From the NCBI GenBank assembly GCA_002325245.1, contig DCRR01000001.1:3951-67950 (forward strand): DNA of 64,000 bases, in the 5' to 3' direction. The notes under the pieces were generated by a model. That model searched no databases, was not told where the DNA came from, and saw nothing but the letters and a program-made list of their open reading frames with translations. Positions within the stretch are counted from its first letter, which is position 1. Each line of letters opens with the position of its first letter. This DNA comes from Microbacteriaceae bacterium UBA1487. GTDB lineage: Bacteria > Actinomycetota > Actinomycetes > Actinomycetales > Microbacteriaceae. A program made the translations under genes and the position numbers. Shown piece after piece: positions 25,718 through 34,159 of the stretch.

Positions 25718-27186
25718 CGTCACGTCGACCCTGGTCGCTCCGGCGACGGCTCATCGCCGGGATCCTGGCGCTGATCGTGGCGCTCGGCGTCGCCATCGGC
25801 GGTGTCAGCACGGCTGTTCTCCAGAACAGCCTCATCGATCGTCTCGATCGCCAACTCGAGTCCTCAGTCGGGCGATCCGGCACCGCCCTGGGGCGACCGG
25901 GCGGAGTCGAGGATCGCGAGGATCCGCCCCCCGTCGGGGGCTTCGTGCTCGGCGAAGCGGCGGGCGCGATCGGCGTGCTTGTGATCGACGGCGTGCTCGT
26001 GCAGGCCGGGTATCTGACAGAGACCGGCGACGACCAGTCGCTCACCGAGGCGCAGAGCCTCGACCTGCTGTCGATCTCCGTCGACGGCGAGCCCTACACC
26101 GTGGACCTCGGCGGCGATCTCGGCCGCTACCGCGTCATCGCCGAGCCGTTGAACGCGACGACCACCGTGATCGTCGGCCTCTCGCTCGACGACGTGGACG
26201 AGACCGTCACTCAGCTGGCGATCACGATCGCCTTCGTGACCGCGCTTGCGCTCGGCGCGGCCGCCGCCCTGGGGGCTGTCGTCGTGCGGATCGCGCTGCG
26301 CCCACTGGACCGCGTCGTCGCCACCGCGACCCGGGTCTCCGAACTTCCGCTCGACGAGGGCGAGGTGCAGCTCGCGGAGCGCGTGCCGGAGTCGGCCACG
26401 GCCCCGGGCACCGAGGTCGGCCGTGTGGGGTCCGCGCTCAACCGCCTGCTCGGCCGCGTCGAGACGGCGCTGACGGCGCGGCAGGAGAGCGAAGACAAGC
26501 TGCGTCGCTTCGTCGCGGATGCCTCCCACGAGCTGCGCACCCCGCTCGCCTCGATTCGCGGGTACTCCGAGTTCGTGCGGACGAAGGCGCCGGATCTGGA
26601 TCCCGACTTCGCGCGGTCGCTCGAGCGCATCGACTCGGAGTCCCAGCGCATGACCTCGCTCGTCGAGGACATGCTGCTGCTGGCGCGGCTCGATGCCGGG
26701 CCGGAGCTGCACAGCAACCCGGTCGACCTCTCGCGCCTGCTCATCGATGCGGTCAGCGATGCGCACGCGGCGGGGCCAGAGCACCAGTGGGAGCTCGACC
26801 TGCCGGAGGAGCCGGTCACGATTCCCGGCGATGCGGGGCGGCTGCACCAGGTGGTGACCAACCTGCTCGCGAACGCCCGCATCCACACGCCGGAGGGAAC
26901 CCGGGTCACGGTTTCGGCCGACGCCGACGACGAATTCGCGCGCGTGCGCATTGCTGACGACGGCCCCGGGATCCCGGAGGCGATTCTGCCGACCCTGTTC
27001 GAGCGCTTCGTGCGCGGGGACGACTCGCGTGCCCGCGCGCGCCAGACGACCGCGCCGGGCGGCTCCACGGGCCTCGGGCTCGCGATCGTTCGCGCGATCG
27101 TCGAGAGCCACGGCGGCAGCGTTCAGGTCACCAGTTCATCGGACGGCACCGAGTTCGTCGTCGAGCTGCCCCTCGCCTCCGCCTAG
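25714..27186 (+). CDS. Sensor histidine kinase
   Basis: 490 residues from GTG 25714. Two membrane helices (about residues 10-32 and 168-188) flank a sensory domain of about 130 residues, followed by a HAMP region. The HisKA box reads FVADASHELRTPLASIRGY, with the phosphorylated His. The ATP-binding domain shows N-box (VTNLLANARIHTP), G1 (IADDGPGIP), F box (FERFVRG) and G2 (STGLGLAIV). It is the partner of the preceding response regulator. Its TAG stop is shared with the convergent gene's stop in the tetranucleotide CTAG. Confidence 0.93.
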   Translation: MTSRRPWSLRRRLIAGILALIVALGVAIGGVSTAVLQNSLIDRLDRQLESSVGRSGTALGRPGGVEDREDPPPVGGFVLGEAAGAIGVLVIDGVLVQAGYLTETGDDQSLTEAQSLDLLSISVDGEPYTVDLGGDLGRYRVIAEPLNATTTVIVGLSLDDVDETVTQLAITIAFVTALALGAAAALGAVVVRIALRPLDRVVATATRVSELPLDEGEVQLAERVPESATAPGTEVGRVGSALNRLLGRVETALTARQESEDKLRRFVADASHELRTPLASIRGYSEFVRTKAPDLDPDFARSLERIDSESQRMTSLVEDMLLLARLDAGPELHSNPVDLSRLLIDAVSDAHAAGPEHQWELDLPEEPVTIPGDAGRLHQVVTNLLANARIHTPEGTRVTVSADADDEFARVRIADDGPGIPEAILPTLFERFVRGDDSRARARQTTAPGGSTGLGLAIVRAIVESHGGSVQVTSSSDGTEFVVELPLASA

Positions 27187-28229
27187 TCGCTGTCGGGCGA
27201 GGCGGCGGGCTTCCGTGCGCGCCGCGAGCGGGTCGCCGGCTTGGCGGGCGGCTCCGGCTCGGCGGCCGGCGCCTCGCGCTTGCGCACGCTGCGCTGGCTG
27301 CCCTCCACCTTCACCTCGGCGATCTCCTCGTGCGCGAGCACGAAGTCGGTGAAGGTCTTGAAGCCGAGCAGCTTCTCGTTGAACGACGGGTTCATCCGCT
27401 TGATCTGCGACTTCACGGCCGAGGGGTTCAGCCACTCGACGTCCTTGGCGTGGCCGAGCTCGAGCGCGCGGTCGAGCAGGCGGGCCGCGGCGGCGGCGCT
27501 CAGCTCGCGCGACTCGTTCTCGCCCTCGGAGTCACCGGTCGGCTTCTCCGCGTCGGGCTCGGCGGACTTCGTCTCGGGGCTCTCGCTCTCCGCGGCCGGC
27601 TCCGACTTGCTCGATGACTTTCCGCCGCGCCGGCGCGCCGGTGCGCTGGGGGCCGCCGGGGCCTTCTCGATGCCGGGAATCGCGTCATACATCTCGTACT
27701 CGTCGCACGCGGCGATGAGCGCCGGGCTGGTGCCGCCGGTGACGCCGATCCCGATCACGAAGCGGCCGAGGCGCTTGCATCGCTGCGCGAGGGCGATGTA
27801 GTCGGAGTCGCCCGCGACGATCACGACGTGGGTGAGGTCCGGAAGGCGGAACAGGTCTTCGAGCACATCGACCGAGAGGCGGATGTCTCCGCCATTCTTG
27901 CCGGCCTTGGTCGTCTGGAACATCTGGGTCAGATCCACCGCGCGATCGACGAGCTGGCTGCGGTAGCTCGCGTTGGCCGGAACGGACCAGTCGGCGTAGG
28001 CGCGGCTCAGCGCGACCGTGCCGAAGCTGGAGGCGTAGTCGAGAATCGCGCCGACGTCGACCGTGGCGGTGGCGAGCTTCGCGCTCAGCTCGCCCTTCTC
28101 GCCGGGGCGCGCGTCGCGGGCGTTCTCGTTGCGCCAGGCCCCCTTGCCGTGGAGCTGGTCGAAACGCGAGATGACGATGTTGTCGAAGTCGATGTAGACG
28201 GCGACGCGTGGATCAGTGGGGGAGGCCAT
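27183..28229 (-). CDS. NYN-domain ribonuclease-like protein with LOTUS/OST-HTH domain
   Basis: 348 residues. An N-terminal NYN (PIN-fold) domain covers about residues 1-190, with the acidic metal site in VAVYIDFDNI and DIRLSVDVLED and the VVIVAGDSDYIALAQR segment. A long Ser/Glu/Lys/Ala-rich linker follows (about 195-245), then an OST-HTH/LOTUS RNA-binding module (AAAARLLDRALELGHAKDVEWLN...), and a basic, Pro/Ala-rich tail. The combination is known from RNA-processing proteins and from bacterial LabA/MARF1-like proteins. RNase activity is likely but untested. The stop overlaps the kinase stop. Confidence 0.85.
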   Translation of the reverse strand: MASPTDPRVAVYIDFDNIVISRFDQLHGKGAWRNENARDARPGEKGELSAKLATATVDVGAILDYASSFGTVALSRAYADWSVPANASYRSQLVDRAVDLTQMFQTTKAGKNGGDIRLSVDVLEDLFRLPDLTHVVIVAGDSDYIALAQRCKRLGRFVIGIGVTGGTSPALIAACDEYEMYDAIPGIEKAPAAPSAPARRRGGKSSSKSEPAAESESPETKSAEPDAEKPTGDSEGENESRELSAAAAARLLDRALELGHAKDVEWLNPSAVKSQIKRMNPSFNEKLLGFKTFTDFVLAHEEIAEVKVEGSQRSVRKREAPAAEPEPPAKPATRSRRARKPAASPDSD

Positions 28230-28256
28230 GGCCTCAGTCTTGCCGCTTCCGGGGCA

Positions 28257-30377
28257 CTATGCGACTCCGACCCACAGACCGTGTCGTGCTCGGGTCATCG
28301 CCACGTACAGTTCTCGGCGCTGGAACTCCCGCGTCTCGGCGGTTCCGTCGTCGCTGTCGGAGTCCGCGGGCTGGTCGAGCAGTTCGCCCGGCGCCTGCAC
28401 GACGACGACCTCCGCGAACTCGAGCCCCTTGGCGCGCTTGATCGTGCCGACGTGGACCGCGTCGGTGCGCGCATCCGTCTCCTGGAGGTCCTGGGTGCGG
28501 ATTCCCGCGGCCTCCAGCGCGACGACCGCCTCGCGGCTGCTCCATCGGGTCAGCGAGAGCACCGCGATGTCGCTCGCGCGAAGTCCGGTCTCCGAGCCCA
28601 GCAGCCCGCGAATGTGGCCGATGAACGAGACGTCGTGATCGGCGCGCGACGGGAACACGCGGAGGACCGGCGCCGGTCCGCGCCGTGCGAGCTCCGGCAG
28701 TTCGAGCGGTGACGTCGTCAGCGCGCCGTCGATGTCGAGGTACTCGTCGCCGTCGATCAGCTCGTGCGCCGCAGCGAGGATCTCGGATGAATTGCGGTGA
28801 TTGCTGGTCAGGACGACTCCGCGCCCGGCGGTGCTGACTCCCGCCTCGGCGAGGGTGTACCCGCCCGGGTAGAGCGTCTGCTGGCCGTCGCCGACGAGGT
28901 GGAGGCCGTCCGGCCGGTCGCCCACGAGAGCGTGCAGCATGCGGACCATCGCGCAGGAGAGGTCCTGGGCCTCGTCGATCAGCACCGCACCGAAGGCCGC
29001 GCTGGGCGTTGTGCGCAGCGATTGCTCGGCGTCGAGCACGAGGTCTTCGAAGTCGGCGATGCCGTGGCGCTGCAGCGCGGCCTCGTAGGCGAGCGCCAGC
29101 TGCCAGACCTCGCGGCGCAGGTCGACCCCGAGCGCGCGCCGGCGGCCCGTGCGAGCGAGCGCCGCGTACTGCTCCCAGGCGCGAAGACCGCGGCCTTTGA
29201 TCACGTACACGATCTCGTCGCGCCAGTAGACGGGGTTGGCATCCGCACGGGCGAGGGCGCCGGAGGCGCCCACCTCGGCCCAGGCCTCGTGGAACGCGTC
29301 CCGCGCGAGCTTGCCGTCGAGCCGCGGCCGCTGTCCGCGTTCCACCAGAAGCCGATAGGCGAACGAGTGGACGCTGTGGAACTCGACGCGTTCGGCCACG
29401 TCGGGCGCCAGCGCGCGGAACTGCGCGGCGAGCACCTGGGGGAGCGTCTTCACGTACGTGGTGACGAGCACGCGCTGGCCGGTCGTGCGAGCCAGGTAGG
29501 CGGCCCGATGCAGGGTGACGAGCGTCTTGCCGGTGCCGGTCGCTCCGCGGATGCGACTCGGTCCGGCGAAGCTGCGTCGGATGGCACGCGCCTGCGGCGG
29601 CTCCAGAAGGCCCACCCGCGGCGCCGCGGGCGGTGAGGACACCCCGACCAGCAGATCCTCGAGCACCTGGTTGGGGGGCAGGCGCTGCTCGAGCTGCTGG
29701 CCGGGGCTGCTGGGGGAGTCGGCTCCGGGAGCCGACGATGACACGTCGCGCGTGTCGGCCTGGGGGCTGACGACGGCGATCGGTCCGGTCGTCGGCGGAG
29801 GGAAGCGCGCTTCGAGTTCGGTGCGCACGCGCGCGACCTCGTCGGCGCGAAGCGCGCGGGGGAGTCGCGCGATGGTGCGCAGCGCGAGCGCGTCGCCGCC
29901 GAGGATCCGCACCCCGAAGAGCAGGTGGTCCACGTCGCGGGTGTCCGAGCCGACGAGAAGGCCGTGCACGGAGGTCGCGGGCAGGCCGATCTCGGCCAAC
30001 TGCTCCTGAAGCGAATAGACCAGGTCGCCGGTGGTGGCGACGTGCTCGGTGACCTCAGTCTCGCCCTCCCACACCGTCTCGGCGTGGCGCGTCACCCCGC
30101 GCCACGGCACGACATCGATGACGACGACGCCGCCCGGGCCGACCAGAATCGCATCCACGCTGCCGGCGGCTCGCTCGGGCCACCGGCGCTGCGTGAGAAG
30201 GGTCCAGCCGAGCGGCTCGAGCTCCAGCAGCGCGGCGATGAGACGTGCGGGGCGCGACACGGCCGCGTCGAAGGCGCGCGAGATCTGCGCCGCGACGCCG
30301 GTGCAGCGCGCGCGCTCGTCGGGGCTGACTGTGCCGCCCCGCGCCGTCTCGACGGCAGATCGATATCCCGCTGCCAC
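28257..30377 (-). CDS. NERD-domain/UvrD-like helicase-family ATPase
   Basis: 706 residues from a GTG at 30377 with GAGGGGGAG close upstream. The N-terminal part (GSVDAILVGPGGVVVIDVV) fits the nuclease-related NERD domain. The helicase core has Walker A GATGTGKT, motif Ia TTYVKTLPQVL, motif II LIDEAQDL, motif III LVGDGQQTLY, motif IV-V TSNHRNS and KGLEFAEVVVVQ, and motif VI YVAMTRARHGLWV. It is a superfamily-1 ATPase of the UvrD/Rep type, but its domain order differs from the standard repair helicases. A role in DNA or RNA metabolism, or in phage defence, is possible; context gives no decision. Confidence 0.85.
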   Translation of the reverse strand: MAAGYRSAVETARGGTVSPDERARCTGVAAQISRAFDAAVSRPARLIAALLELEPLGWTLLTQRRWPERAAGSVDAILVGPGGVVVIDVVPWRGVTRHAETVWEGETEVTEHVATTGDLVYSLQEQLAEIGLPATSVHGLLVGSDTRDVDHLLFGVRILGGDALALRTIARLPRALRADEVARVRTELEARFPPPTTGPIAVVSPQADTRDVSSSAPGADSPSSPGQQLEQRLPPNQVLEDLLVGVSSPPAAPRVGLLEPPQARAIRRSFAGPSRIRGATGTGKTLVTLHRAAYLARTTGQRVLVTTYVKTLPQVLAAQFRALAPDVAERVEFHSVHSFAYRLLVERGQRPRLDGKLARDAFHEAWAEVGASGALARADANPVYWRDEIVYVIKGRGLRAWEQYAALARTGRRRALGVDLRREVWQLALAYEAALQRHGIADFEDLVLDAEQSLRTTPSAAFGAVLIDEAQDLSCAMVRMLHALVGDRPDGLHLVGDGQQTLYPGGYTLAEAGVSTAGRGVVLTSNHRNSSEILAAAHELIDGDEYLDIDGALTTSPLELPELARRGPAPVLRVFPSRADHDVSFIGHIRGLLGSETGLRASDIAVLSLTRWSSREAVVALEAAGIRTQDLQETDARTDAVHVGTIKRAKGLEFAEVVVVQAPGELLDQPADSDSDDGTAETREFQRRELYVAMTRARHGLWVGVA

Positions 30378-30550
30378 GGTGCTCCCCCTCGTGTGCGGAT
30401 GCGGGAGCCCCCCCGGCTTGCATCCGTGTCCCCAGCATGACGCGACCTGTCTACCCCCGCAATCCGCGCGTTCGGGGGGCAACCCGTTCTCTCGGCTCGC
30501 GTCCAGCCGCTCCACGACACGCGCATAGCCGCGAACGGCTGAATGTCCTC

Positions 30551-31144
30551 ATGAGCACGAACGACACTCGCCCCGACCAGTCCGAATCCTCCCGGACCGG
30601 AGGGCCGAGTCCCGCGGACCTCCGGTTCCACCGCGGCGTCCTTCGTCAGCTCATCGGCGCGATTGCGACCTTGGCTCTGATCGGCGGGCTCTCCGCCGGT
30701 GGGGTCGCCGCTGCCGCAACCGCGTCGACGACATCCAGCACGGTGCAGGAGCGGGATGTCGTCGACGCGGAGCTCACGAGCACCCTCGAAGACGTGCTCG
30801 CGGAGCTCGACGCCGAGCAGCTCACGCGGCTCACCGATGCGGCCACCGGGATCCGCCTCGGCGATCTCGGGGCCAGTGAGCGCATGCAGATCCTGTCGCT
30901 GTTTCGGGCGGTGCTGAGCGCCGATGCGTACTCGCACCTGCTCGCCATGATGAATGCCGACGACGCGCTCGACGCGGCCGCGGGTGGCGGCACCGTCTGG
31001 AGCTCCGACGAGTACACGGTGACGGTGCTCTTCGACGACGCCTCGGGCAGCGTGTTCCTCCAGCTGTCCGGAACGCAGCTCGCGATCTCGGTCGTCGTCG
31101 CGGAGGACGCCATCTTCGTCGAGCCGGAGGTGCTCGACGCCTGA
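30551..31144 (+). CDS. Single-pass membrane protein, unknown function
   Basis: 197 residues. A short cytoplasmic N-terminus rich in Ser, Thr and Asp precedes one membrane helix (LIGAIATLALIGGLSAGGVAA). The exported part has an acidic helical segment (DVVDAELTSTLEDVLAELDAEQ) and later beta-rich sequence ending in EPEVLDA. I recognise no family. I used the ATG at 30551, whose product has a plausible N-terminus; an in-frame codon at 30437 would add a Pro/Arg-rich segment with no coding signature. The 30378-30550 gap contains nothing else evident. Confidence 0.55.
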   Translation: MSTNDTRPDQSESSRTGGPSPADLRFHRGVLRQLIGAIATLALIGGLSAGGVAAAATASTTSSTVQERDVVDAELTSTLEDVLAELDAEQLTRLTDAATGIRLGDLGASERMQILSLFRAVLSADAYSHLLAMMNADDALDAAAGGGTVWSSDEYTVTVLFDDASGSVFLQLSGTQLAISVVVAEDAIFVEPEVLDA

Positions 31145-31181
31145 TTCAGGCAACTTCTGCCCCGCGCCCTAGGCTGTGCGC

Positions 31182-31676
31182 ATGGCCGCACGCATCGAGA
31201 AGATCGATCTCCCCGGGATCGGCACCCGCCACGACCTCGTGACGGAGTCGGGAAGTCGGATCGGGGTCGTCTCGCAGCGCTCGGGAGAGCGCCAGCTCGC
31301 CATCTTCGATGGCGCCGACCCGGATGCCGCCCTCGGCACGGTGGACCTCACGGAGGCGGAGGCGGTCGGCCTCGCCGACATCCTGGGCGCCTCCGTCATG
31401 CTCGGCCAGTTGGCCGCGATCTCCACGCAGGTCGCCGGGCTGTTCACGGAGCAGCTGCTGCTTCCGCCCACCTCGCCGTTCGCGGGCGGCGTGCTCGGTG
31501 ACACGCAGGCGCGCACCCGCACCAAGACCTCCATCGTCGCGATCATCCGAGGCTCCGACATCATCGCCTCGCCGACGCCGGACACGCCGCTCAAGGGAGG
31601 CGACACGATCATCGCCGTCGGCACCCGGGCCGGACTGGAATCCCTGGCGCGACTGCTCGACCGCGGCGCAGAGTAA
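31182..31676 (+). CDS. RCK_C/TrkA-C domain regulatory protein, KhtT-like
   Basis: 164 residues. The N-terminal part (IEKIDLPGIGTRHDLVTESGSRIGVVSQRSGERQLAIF) and the C-terminal TrkA-C domain (ARTRTKTSIVAIIRGSDIIASPTPDTPLKGGDTIIAVG) match KhtT-type subunits that gate a K+/H+ antiporter by nucleotide or ion binding. It lies directly upstream of the CPA2 antiporter gene, 9 bp apart, so they form one complex in the membrane. An in-frame GTG sits at 31176; the ATG at 31182 is preferred. Confidence 0.85.
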   Translation: MAARIEKIDLPGIGTRHDLVTESGSRIGVVSQRSGERQLAIFDGADPDAALGTVDLTEAEAVGLADILGASVMLGQLAAISTQVAGLFTEQLLLPPTSPFAGGVLGDTQARTRTKTSIVAIIRGSDIIASPTPDTPLKGGDTIIAVGTRAGLESLARLLDRGAE

Positions 31677-31685
31677 GGCCCCACC

Positions 31686-32882
31686 GTGCACGAGTCGACC
31701 CTGCTCTTGATCGAAATCGGGGCGCTCCTGCTCGGTTTGAGTGTGCTGGCGCGCGTCGCCAACCGCTTCGGCTTCTCGGCCATCCCGCTCTATCTGATCG
31801 TCGGGCTGCTGCTCGGCGATGGCGGAGTGCTGCCGATCCACGCCGGCGAGGACTTCCTCGAGATCGGCAGCGAGCTTGGAGTCATCCTGCTGCTGCTCAT
31901 GCTGGGACTCGAGTACACGGCGCCCGAGCTCGTCGCGAGCCTCAAGCAGGCGCGCACCGCGGGCCTGCTCGACCTCGTGATGAACGCGGCGCCGGGAGCA
32001 ATCCTGGCGTTCGCGCTCGGCTGGGGGCCGCTCGCGGCGCTCGCGCTCGCCGGCGCGACCTGGATCTCATCGTCCGGAGTGATCGCGAAGGTGCTGCGCG
32101 ATCTGCGTCGGCTGAGCAACCGAGAGACGCCGGTCATCCTCTCGGTGCTGGTGATCGAGGACCTCGCGATGGCGTTCTACCTTCCCGTGCTGTCGGCGCT
32201 GGTGATCGGCGCGGGCGTGCTGGCCGGGGCGACGGCGCTCGTGATCGCGGTCGTGGTCGTGCTCGTGATCCTGTTCGCGGCGCTCCGGCACGGACGCAAG
32301 ATCTCGGCGGCGTTCTCGTCAACCCACTCGGAGTCGCTGCTGCTGGGGGTGCTCGGGCTGACGATGCTCGTCGCGGGGCTCGCCCAGCAGGTCAACGTCT
32401 CGGCGGCGGTCGGGGCGTTCCTCGTCGGCATCGCCATCTCCGGCCAGGTGGCCGAGCGTGCCGAGGAGCTGCTCGCGCCGCTGCGCGACCTGTTCGCGGC
32501 GATCTTCTTCGTCTTCTTCGGTCTCTCGACTGATGCCGCCTCGATCCTCCCTCTCCTGCCGATCGCGGCCCTGCTGGCGCTGGTGACCATGGGCACCAAG
32601 GTGTTCAGCGGCTACCGCGGCGCGGCGATGGCGGGCATCGGAAAGCTCGGACGCTGGCGCACCGGTTTCGCGCTCGTGCCGCGCGGCGAGTTCTCGATCG
32701 TGATCGCGAGCCTGGCCGTCAGCGCGGGCATCGAGCCGCAGCTCGCGCCGCTTGTCGCCGCGTACGTCCTGATCACTGTCGTCGCCGGTCCGCTGCTCGC
32801 GCGCGTGCCGGATGCGGGCTGGTTCCGTCGCTGGGTCGCGCCGCCGCCGCCGGCTGTCGTCGCCTTCGAGTCGCGCGGCTAG
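31686..32882 (+). CDS. CPA2-family cation/proton antiporter, KhtU/KefB-like
   Basis: 398 residues from GTG 31686. It has about twelve hydrophobic helices with the Na_H_Exchanger fold, including LGLEYTAPEL, ATWISSSGVIAKVLRDL, VIEDLAMAFYLPVLSAL and the FGLSTDA helix; acidic residues in these regions form the ion path. There is no C-terminal RCK domain. That domain is supplied in trans by the preceding KhtT-like protein, as in the Bacillus KhtTU system. It is expected to expel K+ (or Na+) for H+ during ionic or pH stress. Confidence 0.88.
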   Translation: MHESTLLLIEIGALLLGLSVLARVANRFGFSAIPLYLIVGLLLGDGGVLPIHAGEDFLEIGSELGVILLLLMLGLEYTAPELVASLKQARTAGLLDLVMNAAPGAILAFALGWGPLAALALAGATWISSSGVIAKVLRDLRRLSNRETPVILSVLVIEDLAMAFYLPVLSALVIGAGVLAGATALVIAVVVVLVILFAALRHGRKISAAFSSTHSESLLLGVLGLTMLVAGLAQQVNVSAAVGAFLVGIAISGQVAERAEELLAPLRDLFAAIFFVFFGLSTDAASILPLLPIAALLALVTMGTKVFSGYRGAAMAGIGKLGRWRTGFALVPRGEFSIVIASLAVSAGIEPQLAPLVAAYVLITVVAGPLLARVPDAGWFRRWVAPPPPAVVAFESRG

Positions 32883-32912
32883 GGACGTGCCCGAATTCGC
32901 TAGGCTGTGCCC

Positions 32913-33116
32913 ATGAAGGTCTTCTGGTTCGTGGTCTCTTTTGCGCTGTTCGTCGGCTCGTTCGCCCTGTTCGGCTACGCATTCCTGGGTCAGGAGATCT
33001 TCGCGTCGCTGGGCGCCCCGGGCTTCCCGTTCGAGGCCACGCTGTTCATCCTCGGCATCATCGTGTCGTCGATCGCGTTCGCGATCCCGTTCCACCTGCT
33101 CGAGAAGTTCGACTGA
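32913..33116 (+). CDS. Small two-helix membrane protein
   Basis: 67 residues with two hydrophobic segments (FWFVVSFALFVGSFALFGYAFL and TLFILGIIVSSIAFAIPFHLL) separated by an aromatic, Gly/Pro loop. It follows the antiporter by 30 bp on the same strand, which could mean a functional link, but I do not recognise a family. The convergent FBP-domain gene ends 12 bp beyond its stop. Confidence 0.6.
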   Translation: MKVFWFVVSFALFVGSFALFGYAFLGQEIFASLGAPGFPFEATLFILGIIVSSIAFAIPFHLLEKFD

Positions 33117-33128
33117 CCCCCGCGCCGC

Positions 33129-33623
33129 TCAGGCGGCGTCGTCGAGCACGCGCGTCGTGAAGGCGTGCAGTCGCGCCTTCAGCGTGGCGGAGCGACGCGC
33201 GATCAGCGCCTCGGGCTCGGGCTGGAGCTCGTAGGGCGGCGGCGCGATCCGAATCAGGATCGAACACGCCAGGTCGGCGCAGATGTAGGTGCCGACGGTG
33301 TTTCCCGCGCGACCGGCATCTCCGGCGCGCGCGGCCGAGAACATCGTGACCTGGCCCGAGGGCTGGGCCGTCGCGCAGAGCGAGCACATCGCCGATCCGA
33401 CGCGGCCATGGTTCTCCGCGGCGCGCAGCACGAGCCCGACCGGCTCGTCGTCGCGCCAGACCACGAGATACCCGCGCTGCGGCGCGCTGTGGTCGCGCCA
33501 GCCGAGATACTCGCGGTCGTCCCAGACGACCTCGTGCAGCCCCGGCATCGGAACACGGTCGATCTCGCCTCGCGTGGCATTGACGAACGAGGCGCGGATC
33601 TCGGATGCGGTCAACGGCTTCAT
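33129..33623 (-). CDS. FBP-domain (treble-clef zinc finger) protein
   Basis: 164 residues. It matches the FBP C-terminal domain family related to the FusB-type elongation-factor-G-binding proteins. N-terminal MKPLTASEIRASFVN is followed by the zinc ligands CSLCAT and CADLAC, about 35 residues apart, then a basic helical tail. Family members bind EF-G and influence ribosome recycling and fusidic acid resistance; that is not shown for this protein. The upstream 33624-33766 interval shows no gene. Confidence 0.75.
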   Translation of the reverse strand: MKPLTASEIRASFVNATRGEIDRVPMPGLHEVVWDDREYLGWRDHSAPQRGYLVVWRDDEPVGLVLRAAENHGRVGSAMCSLCATAQPSGQVTMFSAARAGDAGRAGNTVGTYICADLACSILIRIAPPPYELQPEPEALIARRSATLKARLHAFTTRVLDDAA

Positions 33624-33766
33624 GTGCTCTCCACCCTAGGCGGCTCCTCGCGAGCGCGCGGTGTCGCGGGGTCAGCCGCCACCCAGTTGGCGCAGGGAGG
33701 ATATGCATCGCTCCGCGATCGTGGCATCGTGAGCGCTGTACGCATCGATTCGGAAGGATCTGACCC

Positions 33767-34159
33767 ATGCTGACCACCACCGGCGCCTTCTCCAGCTTCT
33801 CGGTCGACGACCTCGATGAGGCGCTCCGGTTCTATCGCGATCGGCTCGGGCTCACGATCGTCGCCACCCCGATGGGGCTCGAATTGACGCTCGCCGGTGG
33901 GGGATCCGTCTTCATCTACGACAAGGGCGAGCGGCACGCCGCCGCGGGGTTCACGGTGCTGAACCTCGTGGTCGCGGACATGGACTCTGCCGTCGCCGAG
34001 CTCGCCGCCGCCGGAATCGAACTGCTGCGCTATCCGGACTTCCCCGGGCAAGGCGAGGACGGCGTCGCTCGCTCGGACTCGCCCGACGACGGTCCGACAA
34101 TCGCCTGGATCTCCGATCCCGCGGGCAACGTCGTCGGGATCATCGAGGAGCGCGCGTGA
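33767..34159 (+). CDS. VOC-superfamily (glyoxalase/bleomycin resistance) protein
   Basis: 130 residues. Two beta-alpha-beta-beta-beta modules are visible: TGAFSSFSVDDLDEALRFYRDRLGLTIV and VLNLVVADMDSAVAELAAAG, ending in AWISDPAGNVVGIIEE, which contains the conserved DPxGN run and the final metal-ligand Glu. VOC proteins are dioxygenases, glyoxalases or antibiotic-binding proteins; no specificity is evident. The stop overlaps the MFS gene start (GTGA), so it may help a drug-efflux pair. Confidence 0.85.
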   Translation: MLTTTGAFSSFSVDDLDEALRFYRDRLGLTIVATPMGLELTLAGGGSVFIYDKGERHAAAGFTVLNLVVADMDSAVAELAAAGIELLRYPDFPGQGEDGVARSDSPDDGPTIAWISDPAGNVVGIIEERA

